Shown piece after piece: positions 1 through 5,296 of a stretch of DNA of 5,296 bases. The stretch comes from an uncultured Lachnospiraceae bacterium (GTDB lineage: Bacteria > Bacillota_A > Clostridia > Lachnospirales > Lachnospiraceae). Under the pieces are notes generated by a model. The model ran no database searches and had not been told where the DNA came from. It saw nothing but the letters and a program-made list of their open reading frames with translations. The DNA is taken from NCBI GenBank assembly GCA_900553635.1, contig USDU01000173.1:1-5296 (forward strand), read 5' to 3'. A program made the position numbers and the translations under genes. Positions within the stretch are counted from its first letter, which is position 1. Every line of letters starts with the position of its first letter.

Positions 1-40
1 TGATCCGTGACTGGAGTTCAGACGTGTGCTCTTCCGATCT
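1..40 (+). other. Illumina adapter remnant at contig end (not genomic)
   Basis: Bases 7-40 match the TruSeq index/read-2 adapter, beginning GTGACTGGAGTTCAGACG and ending GCTCTTCCGATCT. Bases 1-6 (TGATCC) lie exactly where the library index sits in that oligonucleotide, so they are probably index rather than genome, though this cannot be proved here. On the minus strand the contig would end in AGATCGGAAGAGC, the usual signature of an untrimmed read running through a short insert. Translated, the adapter gives the peptides TGVQTCALPI and CSSDL, both well-known contamination products. The boundary could be at 40 or 41, because the last adapter T is indistinguishable from genome. Confidence 0.98.
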
Positions 41-1263
41 ATCCTTATTTCGAAAAAAATCACGGCGATCTGGAAAAGGTGTTGGCCGTGACCATGGAGG
101 ACTTACAGGAATTCAACTGGAAGGATTATCTGGAGGAGGAAGCGGCGGAGGAGGACCTGACCCAGGTACTGAATCAGGTCAATCAGGCCGTGATCCAGAC
201 CGGAGAGGTTCCCTCTGAGGAAGAAAAGAAGGAAACCCGCATGAAAAGGGTGCTGGTGGACGCGGAAGCGGTTGAGAAGATGTACTCCTACATCGAGCTG
301 AATTATGGGCGATCCTATTTAAGCGCCGGAGAGCAGAAGCGTCTGAACCGCAGTCTCTGCCGGGGCGCCCATGCGGACTGCAGCCTCTATTTTACCGACG
401 GCATCCTTTCCAATATGGTGAAGCGGAATTATCAGTCCGAGTACGCCAGACGGTCAAAGAGCGAGAACCTCAGGGTATACGGTCATTACACCCGGGTGGC
501 GAAGCGGAATATCGAGGTGCTGGCAGACACCCTGCGCCGGGCTCTGGTGGCTCGAAGCGAGCGGGAGACGGTGAAAAGCGAGTATGGCAGCATCGTACCC
601 TCAAGACTCTGGAAGCTGGGCCGCAGCCATGATAAGAAGCTTTTTGAGCGGGTGCTGAAAAAGGACAGCTCAGAATTTGTGGTTCACGTGCTCATTGATG
701 CCAGCGGTTCTCAAAGAAGCCGTCAGAGCCTGGTGGCCCTGCAGGGTTATATCATCAGCGAGGCCTTAAGCAGCGTACAGATTCCTCATCGGGTCATGGG
801 CTTTTGTACCTTCTGGGACTACACGGTCATGCAGCGCTACCGGGACTATGACGACCCGAAGGAGGCCAATAAGAGGATCTTTGAGTTTCACGCATCGTCC
901 AATAACCGGGACGGCCTGGCCATCCGGGCGGCTGCGGCCAGTCTTCGGGAACGCCCCGAGGAAAATAAGGTTCTCATCGTCTTAAGCGACGGGCGTCCCA
1001 ACGACATCATCGTGAACCGGCCCAACAGCAAGAACCCTGCGCCCTACGCAGGTGACTATGCGGTGCGGGATACGGCTTCCGAGGTGCGAAAGGTTCGTGC
1101 GGAGGGCATCTCCGTGCTGGGCGTTTTCGCCGGGGAGGAGCAGGATCTGCAGGCGGAGCGGCGGATATTCGGCAGGGATTTCGCTTACATCCGCAATATT
1201 ATGAATTTTTCCGGTGTGGTAGGACTCTATCTGAAGCGTCAGTTGGACGATACGGCACAGTAA
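41..1263 (+). CDS. NorD/CobT-like VWA-domain protein, 5'-truncated
   Basis: Only the C-terminal ~406 residues are present. The first genomic codon is at 43 and the stop is TAA 1261-1263. The true start lies off the contig; the GTG at 7 is adapter. The N-terminal part is charged and probably helical. The C-terminal ~190 residues form a von Willebrand factor A domain. Its metal-ion-dependent adhesion site is visible as DASGS at 697-711 after the hydrophobic strand VVHVLI. A NNRDG segment at 901-915 sits where CobT/NorD proteins carry their second metal ligand. SDGRPND follows at 985-1005 after strand KVLIVL. Known members of this class work with a MoxR-type AAA+ ATPase to remodel or insert metal into a target enzyme (NorQ/NorD for nitric oxide reductase, CobS/CobT for cobalt chelation). 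The partner and target here are unknown. Automatic names such as 'nitric oxide reductase activation protein' or 'CobT' should not be taken as the function. It is likely cytoplasmic, with no membrane segment seen. Confidence 0.9.
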
Positions 1264-1284
1264 AAGGACTATAAACTTATATAC

Positions 1285-1290
1285 GAGGAG
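1285..1290 (+). promoter_or_regulatory. Ribosome binding site for the DUF2142-like gene
   Basis: GAGGAG ends 9 bases before the ATG at 1300, a good Shine-Dalgarno distance, and it supports that start. The 36-base gap (1264-1299) is AT-rich compared with the surrounding genes. It holds a short inverted repeat, TATAA-AC-TTATA at 1270-1281. No terminator stem with a T-run is visible, so read-through from the VWA gene is plausible. Confidence 0.8.
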
Positions 1291-1299
1291 TTTTAGTAT

Positions 1300-3204
1300 A
1301 TGAAAACGTGGCTGAAAAAATGGTGGAAGCCCCTGGTACTGGTTCTGGTGCTGGCCGGATTTCTGCTTTATCCGTCGGTCATACTTACAGAAATGCGTGT
1401 GGATTTTGAAAAAGAAGATTATACGGCGGGCAATCACTGCAAGGTCTTTGCTTCCCCGACGGAAAATCTGGGACTGGACAGCGTAAAGAATGCCGATAAA
1501 AAGCCCGGCGAAGCCCGCTTTTTCTTCTGGGATATCCGCTGGCGCGACGGACAGACCTTCAAACGCCTGGACCCAATTGATTACAATTTGGATGACGAGA
1601 TTCAAATCAGGGACATTGCCTTTTTTATTAATGGCTTTTACGCAGGAGAGCTTTCCGGAGAAGAACTTCTGGCTTCATTTTCGCCCAACGATCAGGTTCA
1701 GATGTATGAGACGAACAGCGGCTCTTTGGGGCTTTATATCACAGGCGATGATTCTCAGCTTCTGACTACGGATGTGTTCCGGGAGTTTTATAAGGAAATG
1801 GCGGGGCGCTATGCGCGGACCGGCGTCTTTTATCTGCTGCCTCTGCTTTTACTCGTCTGGGCCGCGGCTGAATTCTATGTGCGGAAAATCTGGCGGCAGC
1901 GGGAGGGACGGTTTTTCCTGGCAGCTGATACGTTATTTTATATAGCGGGGCTGCTGGCACTGGTTCTGATAGTAACCGGAGCTTTCACAGGCTCTGATTT
2001 GGTGAACCCCGATGAGTCTGAGGCGGTCTATTCGGTGCAGTATTACATTACCCACTGGAAGATTCCGGACGCAAGAGATCTGGAGATGGCGGCCTATTCC
2101 GTGTTCGGAACGGCGCGCCTTACGGAGCTTGACCTGTTCTATATTTTTGCGGCTCAGATCGCGAGGCTTTTTACCTTTGAGCATGCGGTGCGGCTGTTCA
2201 GCGTGCTGATGGCGGCGGGGCTTTTTTATCTGATTTTCTGCAGCCTGAAAAAGAACCGCTGGCTTCTGGCCGTCATGTTCCTGACGCCCCAGATCTGGTA
2301 TCTCTATACCTATTGTACCTCGGACGCCATGGACTACGCGGTGGGCGTGCTGGTGCTCTATCAGGTGGCGAGACCGGACAGTATGCTGCAGAAGCTTTGC
2401 AGACGGGGCGTGAAGAAAGCAGACTGGTGGCGGGTATTGCTTCTGGGATTTTTGTTTTCCAATATTTTCATGTCCAAACAGAACTTCTATGTGTTCGCCA
2501 TTTATGCCTTCTGTATGTTGCTGGTGGATCTCTTCACAGCGCCTGCGGAGGAGAAAAAGAACCGGTTGATCAGCTATCTCTGGGTAGCGGGCTTCGCGTT
2601 TGGGTTCCTGGGAATCCGTTATATTCCGGAATTTCTGCATTATGGCGTTCACCGGCACCGGGTGCTCCTTACGCTTCAGGAGCAGATCGCGATTCCGAAG
2701 CTGAATCCGGCTTCACCGCCTGCGGAGCAGAGCTCGGCCTTCAATCTCTACGGCAAGGGCGTGGGGCTTTCGGAGCTGCTATTTAAAATGGGACTTCACA
2801 AGACCACGTTCCGTTCCTTTGTGGGAACCTACGGAAGTCTCCAGTTCCCCAGTCCGGACTGGTACTGTCTGCTGATGGGGGCGCTGTATCTGGTGTATCT
2901 CATCGGCTGCTGCGGTTCTGTGCTTCGGGAAAAGGGACACGGGGAGCGGAAGGTGAAGCTGGGACTTCTGTTTTTCTGCGCGCTGGTGTCTTACGCGCTA
3001 TTGCTCTACAATGCCTGGTTCATTGATTTCCAGGCCCAGGGGCGCTACATGGTTCCGGTGCTGATTTTCGCGGCCAACGCGGCGGCATTAAAGCCGGAGA
3101 CTTCGAGGACGAAGTGGTTTCAGCTTGTGTTGGGAACCTCGGCGGTATTGTCGCTGTATTCCTTTGTGGTCTACTGTATTCCGAATATCAGGCCGCCGTA
3201 CTAA
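1300..3204 (+). CDS. DUF2142-like polytopic membrane protein (GT-C fold)
   Basis: The protein has 634 residues and roughly 12-13 hydrophobic segments. A positively charged start (MKTWLKKWWK) leads into helix 1 at about residues 11-30. A polar stretch at about 31-172, probably outside the membrane, follows. Helix 2 lies at about 174-193, then further helices at about 210-228, 297-315, 321-338, 343-356, 377-413, 427-443, 519-537, 551-573, 582-597 and 607-626. Features that resemble DUF2142 are the acidic loop NPDESEA (236-242) after the third helix, a mid-protein SDAMDYAVGVLVL segment (341-353) and the C-terminal QAQGRYMVPVLIF (578-590), close to the family's QGRY-x-x-P signature. DUF2142 belongs to the GT-C clan, whose characterised members move sugars from polyprenyl-phosphate donors to acceptors outside the membrane. 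No member-specific substrate can be read here. As I recall the family, a histidine usually follows the PDE motif at +3; here that position is alanine 242. Start ATG 1300 is supported by GAGGAG. Function is inferred from the fold only. Confidence 0.75.
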   Translation: MKTWLKKWWKPLVLVLVLAGFLLYPSVILTEMRVDFEKEDYTAGNHCKVFASPTENLGLDSVKNADKKPGEARFFFWDIRWRDGQTFKRLDPIDYNLDDEIQIRDIAFFINGFYAGELSGEELLASFSPNDQVQMYETNSGSLGLYITGDDSQLLTTDVFREFYKEMAGRYARTGVFYLLPLLLLVWAAAEFYVRKIWRQREGRFFLAADTLFYIAGLLALVLIVTGAFTGSDLVNPDESEAVYSVQYYITHWKIPDARDLEMAAYSVFGTARLTELDLFYIFAAQIARLFTFEHAVRLFSVLMAAGLFYLIFCSLKKNRWLLAVMFLTPQIWYLYTYCTSDAMDYAVGVLVLYQVARPDSMLQKLCRRGVKKADWWRVLLLGFLFSNIFMSKQNFYVFAIYAFCMLLVDLFTAPAEEKKNRLISYLWVAGFAFGFLGIRYIPEFLHYGVHRHRVLLTLQEQIAIPKLNPASPPAEQSSAFNLYGKGVGLSELLFKMGLHKTTFRSFVGTYGSLQFPSPDWYCLLMGALYLVYLIGCCGSVLREKGHGERKVKLGLLFFCALVSYALLLYNAWFIDFQAQGRYMVPVLIFAANAAALKPETSRTKWFQLVLGTSAVLSLYSFVVYCIPNIRPPY

Positions 3205-3278
3205 GCAGAGGTCTTATACGGGAACAGGACGGGCAGCGAAAAAGAGAGAGGGCTATGCCCGGGAAAGGGGATTTGCAA
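3205..3278 (+). other. 74-base gap without a terminator or clear promoter
   Basis: This gap separates the DUF2142-like gene from the small acidic gene. It is purine-rich in the middle (AAAAAGAGAGAGGG). It contains a small hairpin, GGGC-TAT-GCCC at 3250-3260, with a 4-bp stem and a 3-base loop. No T-run follows, so it is not a convincing terminator. No paired -35/-10 boxes stand out. It is consistent with continued transcription from upstream. Confidence 0.4.
3264..3270 (+). promoter_or_regulatory. Ribosome binding site fixing the small gene's start
   Basis: AAAGGGG ends 8 bases before ATG 3279. A competing in-frame ATG at 3255 has its purine-rich GAGAGAGGG only about 2 bases upstream, which is too close to work well. 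The ATG at 3279 is therefore preferred. The still longer reading frame from 3114 lies inside the DUF2142-like gene. Confidence 0.7.
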
Positions 3279-3509
3279 ATGAAAGAATATGAAGTTGTTC
3301 ATGAGATTTTCAACGAGTGTGCCAACAATCAGATGCGGGACGTCTTTATCGAGGAGGTTCCTATTGATGATTTGGAAGAATATGTAAGGAAACACCACGA
3401 AAAAGAGCGGGACTTCACCTTTGAACGGGAAGATCTGGCCGATGGAACTGTTGTCTATCATGTAAATACCTCCGGGCTTTTGCAGCGATACACCTTTACG
3501 GAGATCTGA
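3279..3509 (+). CDS. Small acidic protein of unknown function (76 aa)
   Basis: I do not recognise this family with confidence. The protein has 76 residues and is strongly acidic: 19 Asp/Glu against 8 Lys/Arg, with 4 His besides. It has no signal peptide, membrane helix, zinc-binding cysteine pair (one Cys only, residue 14) or DNA-binding motif that I can see. Residues 1-20 (MKEYEVVHEIFNECANNQMR) and 29-44 look helical; residues 45-76 look like a small beta-sheet (FTFER, GTVVYHV, LLQRYTFTEI). This suggests a compact alpha/beta protein. It ends one base before the PAP2 gene, so the two are almost surely translated from the same message and may be coupled. Reality as a gene is supported by a good Shine-Dalgarno site, exact fit between neighbours, and a plausible folded-protein composition. 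A role with the PAP2 phosphatase is only a guess from position. Confidence 0.8.
   Translation: MKEYEVVHEIFNECANNQMRDVFIEEVPIDDLEEYVRKHHEKERDFTFEREDLADGTVVYHVNTSGLLQRYTFTEI
3500..3503 (+). promoter_or_regulatory. Ribosome binding site for PAP2 inside upstream gene
   Basis: GGAG lies within the last codons of the small acidic gene and ends 7 bases before ATG 3511. Because it is embedded in the preceding reading frame, ribosomes finishing that gene at 3507-3509 can re-initiate directly. Confidence 0.65.
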
Positions 3510-3510
3510 G

Positions 3511-4041
3511 ATGGAAAAATTTTTTGAATGGGAATACCGTTTCATGATGTTTTTGCAGAATAGCATCCGGGGGCCGTTGCAAAATAAGGTGATGTGGTGC
3601 ATCACCTCACTGGAAAACGCAGGGTTTCTCTCCATCGCGGCCTGCCTGGCACTGCTTCTGCAGCCAAAATGGCGCAGGGTGGGCGAGGCGGCCACCGTGT
3701 CCATGATTCTGGAATTTCTGGCGGTCAATCTGCTTTTGAAAAACTGGGTAGCCAGAGTGCGGCCTTATCATCTTCTGGAGGATCTGATTCTTCTGGTGCA
3801 GGAACCGGCAGACTATTCCTTCCCGTCGGGACACACGGGCGCGGCCTTTGCGGTGGCGTCGGTCATGTTTCTTGGCATGCCTCACAGCATCGGAGTACCG
3901 GCGCTCATCGTGGCGTCGCTGATTGGATTTTCCCGGATTTATCTGGGGGTACATTTCCCCACAGATGTACTGGGCGGAGTGGTGATCGGATGCGCGGCCG
4001 GATTTGTGGCCTGGAAGCTGACGGGAGGGAAGCTCCGATGA
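3511..4041 (+). CDS. PAP2-family membrane phosphatase
   Basis: The protein has 176 residues, a normal size for short bacterial PAP2 proteins. All three catalytic motifs are present: KNWVARVRP (Lys77, Arg84, Pro85; the K-x6-RP motif), PSGH (105-108, His108 the general acid), and SRIYLGVHFPTD (Ser141, Arg142, His148 as the nucleophile, Asp152). Hydrophobic segments at about 37-50, 58-76, 111-122, 127-140 and 153-168 place it in the cytoplasmic membrane, with the active site expected on the outer face. Family members remove phosphate from lipid phosphates or pyrophosphates, such as phosphatidic acid, phosphatidylglycerol phosphate or undecaprenyl pyrophosphate (BcrC/PgpB types); the exact substrate cannot be told from sequence alone. 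It starts one base after the small acidic gene and overlaps the MATE gene by four bases. A neighbouring GT-C-like protein makes polyprenyl-lipid recycling an attractive but unproven role. Confidence 0.93.
   Translation: MEKFFEWEYRFMMFLQNSIRGPLQNKVMWCITSLENAGFLSIAACLALLLQPKWRRVGEAATVSMILEFLAVNLLLKNWVARVRPYHLLEDLILLVQEPADYSFPSGHTGAAFAVASVMFLGMPHSIGVPALIVASLIGFSRIYLGVHFPTDVLGGVVIGCAAGFVAWKLTGGKLR
4023..4030 (+). promoter_or_regulatory. Ribosome binding site for the MATE gene
   Basis: GGGAGGGA sits inside the final codons of the PAP2 gene and ends 7 bases before ATG 4038. It is one of the strongest Shine-Dalgarno sites in the window and sets the MATE start at the ATGA overlap. Confidence 0.75.
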
Positions 4042-5296
4042 GAAAATGTGAGAAAGCGCGAGATTTTAATTCCGGCAGCGTGCTGAGCAATATTTTATAC
4101 TTTTCCCTGCCCTATCTGCTGTCCTATTTTCTGCAGACCCTGTATGGCATGGCGGATCTTTTTATCATCGGTCAGTTTGACGGAACGGCAGCCACCACGG
4201 CGGTGTCTCTGGGAAGCCAGGTGATGCATATGCTGACTGTGATTCTGGTAGGTCTGGCCATGGGAACCACGGTCAGTATCGGACAGGCCGTAGGAGCCCG
4301 GGATAAAAAGCGGGCCGGCGAGGCCATTGGCAATACCGTCGTACTGTTCCTGGGCGTATCGGTGGCGCTGATGGTGTTGCTGACAGTGCTGGTGCGGCCC
4401 ATTGTGGCGCTGATTTCCACGCCGGAGGAGGCTGTGGCAGGTACGATTCAGTATCTGACGATTTGTTTTATCGGTATTCCCTTTATCACTGCCTACAATG
4501 TGATCAGTTCCATTTTCCGGGGCCTGGGTGACTCGAAAAGTCCTATGTACTTTATCGCCATCGCCTGTGGCGTCAATATCGTATTAGATTATCTGTTCAT
4601 GGGAGCCTTCCATATGGGACCTGCGGGCGCAGCCCTTGGTACGACCCTGTCTCAGACAGTCAGTGTTTTGATTGCCTTCTGGGCCATTAGGCGGCGGGAT
4701 ACCGGACTTACCATGAAAAAATCAGATCTGAAGCCCAGGGGCACAGCCATGGGACAGCTTCTTCGCATTGGTCTTCCGGTGGCAATGCAGGACGGTCTGA
4801 TTCAGGTGTCCTTTATCCTGATTACCGTTATCGCGAACCGCCGCGGACTCACGGATGCGGCAGCGGTGGGAATCGTGGAGAAAATCATCAGCTTTGTGTT
4901 CCTGGTGCCCTCTTCGATGCTGTCTACAGTATCGGCTCTCTGCGCCCAGAATATCGGCGCCGGAGAGGAAGAGCGGGCAAGGAAGACACTGCGTTACGCC
5001 ATCTTCATAGCTACAGGGTTTGGCCTTTTTATGGCGGTTCTGGTTCAGTTTATCGCGAATCCGGTGGTCGGCCTGTTCTCGAAGGACGCAGCCGTGGTGA
5101 TGCAGGGCGGCTGGTACTTCCGTGGTTATATTTTTGACTGTATGTTTGCGGGAATTCATTTCAGCTTCAGTGGTTATTTCTGTGCCTGTGGACGTTCAGA
5201 GCTGTCTTTCCTGCACAATATTGTGGCCATTGTGCTGGTGCGTATTCCGGGCGCGTATTTGATGTCAAAGCTGTTCCCCATGAGCCTCCTGCCCAT
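4038..5296 (+). CDS. MATE-family efflux transporter, 3'-truncated by window
   Basis: The frame is open from ATG 4038 to the window edge, giving 419 codons of a family usually about 440-460 residues long, so only the last helix or so is missing. It shows the two-fold repeat of MATE proteins. Repeat 1 contains VGLAMGTTVSIGQAVGARD (71-89), and repeat 2 contains STVSALCAQNIGAGEEERAR (296-315) at the equivalent place. FRGLGDSKSPM (160-170) is the conserved loop of DinF/MepA/NorM-like members. About eleven hydrophobic segments are visible. Family members export cationic drugs, dyes or metabolites in exchange for sodium or protons; substrate and coupling ion cannot be assigned here. The short N-terminus with a charged MRKCEKARDF start suits a cytoplasmic end. 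ATG overlaps the PAP2 stop in ATGA (4038-4041), so expression is coupled. MATE proteins share a superfamily with lipid-linked sugar flippases (Wzx, MurJ), but this sequence looks like an ordinary MATE. Confidence 0.95.
   Translation, partial: MRKCEKARDFNSGSVLSNILYFSLPYLLSYFLQTLYGMADLFIIGQFDGTAATTAVSLGSQVMHMLTVILVGLAMGTTVSIGQAVGARDKKRAGEAIGNTVVLFLGVSVALMVLLTVLVRPIVALISTPEEAVAGTIQYLTICFIGIPFITAYNVISSIFRGLGDSKSPMYFIAIACGVNIVLDYLFMGAFHMGPAGAALGTTLSQTVSVLIAFWAIRRRDTGLTMKKSDLKPRGTAMGQLLRIGLPVAMQDGLIQVSFILITVIANRRGLTDAAAVGIVEKIISFVFLVPSSMLSTVSALCAQNIGAGEEERARKTLRYAIFIATGFGLFMAVLVQFIANPVVGLFSKDAAVVMQGGWYFRGYIFDCMFAGIHFSFSGYFCACGRSELSFLHNIVAIVLVRIPGAYLMSKLFPMSLLP

Noticed and set aside
7..42. Apparent N-terminus of the first gene starting with GTG at 7, and a 64-residue frame from 24
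   Set aside because: Both start in adapter sequence. The second frame then reads the VWA gene out of frame and is glycine-rich low-complexity translation.
1243..1281. Promoter before the DUF2142-like gene (TTGGAC at 1243, TATAAA at 1270) and the TATAA/TTATA inverted repeat as an operator
   Set aside because: The spacing between the boxes is 21 bases, too long for a standard housekeeping promoter, and 5-base repeat arms arise easily by chance in AT-rich sequence.
982..1605. 207-residue minus-strand reading frame
   Set aside because: It runs antisense across the end of the VWA gene and the start of the DUF2142-like gene, has no ribosome binding site worth noting, and looks like a mirror of codon bias in real genes.
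1933..2658. 241-residue minus-strand reading frame
   Set aside because: It is rich in His, Gln and Arg, as expected for the complement of a hydrophobic membrane-protein gene; the + strand frame is clearly the real one.
3250..3260. GGGC-TAT-GCCC hairpin as a terminator
   Set aside because: The stem is only 4 bp and no T-run follows; it is too weak to call.
3114..3278. N-terminal extension of the small acidic protein with a hydrophobic stretch like a signal peptide
   Set aside because: Most of it overlaps the end of the DUF2142-like gene, and the hydrophobic run comes from reading a membrane helix in another frame. A good ribosome binding site precedes ATG 3279.
3201..3728. 175-residue minus-strand frame, and smaller minus-strand frames at 3607-3954, 4172-4420 and 4722-5159
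   Set aside because: All lie antisense to well-supported genes with recognised motifs, and none shows a recognisable domain.
4038..5296. MATE protein as a lipid-linked sugar flippase (Wzx/MurJ type)
   Set aside because: It was attractive because of the neighbours, but the motifs (GQAVGAR, FRGLGDSKSPM, and the repeated CAQNIGAG) are those of ordinary MATE transporters.

Overview
The window looks like one end of a draft contig from a Gram-positive anaerobe of the Clostridia, most likely a Lachnospiraceae-type gut bacterium. This is inferred from the moderate-to-high GC coding style, strong purine-rich ribosome binding sites, tight same-strand packing and the type of proteins encoded. It is not a marker-based assignment. 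All five real genes read on the + strand.

The first 40 bases are not genomic: bases 7-40 match the Illumina TruSeq index/read-2 adapter, and bases 1-6 sit where the index would be. The first gene is therefore cut at its 5' end, and any start codon called inside the adapter is an artefact.

Layout: (1) 41-1263, the C-terminal part of a NorD/CobT-like von Willebrand factor A (VWA) protein with an intact metal-binding DxSxS motif; its usual MoxR-type AAA+ partner would lie off the contig. (2) 1300-3204, a 634-residue multi-spanning membrane protein of DUF2142/GT-C glycosyltransferase-like type, with an unusual outside domain of about 140 residues between its first two membrane helices. (3) 3279-3509, a 76-residue very acidic protein of unknown function. 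(4) 3511-4041, a PAP2-family membrane phosphatase with all catalytic motifs. (5) 4038-5296, a MATE-family transporter that runs off the right edge.

Genes 3, 4 and 5 are tightly coupled (a 1-base gap, then a 4-base ATGA overlap) and are almost certainly one transcript. Gene 2 precedes them by 74 bases and gene 1 precedes gene 2 by 36 bases. I see no terminator in either gap, so the whole set may be one operon. A tentative functional reading is that the GT-C-like protein (which would use a polyprenyl-phosphate sugar donor), the PAP2 phosphatase (lipid phosphate or pyrophosphate recycling) and perhaps the small protein act on the cell envelope. The MATE pump and VWA protein may be unrelated passengers. 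I found no RNA gene, CRISPR array, mobile element or clearly new system. The least explained parts are the small acidic protein and the outside domain of the DUF2142-like protein.
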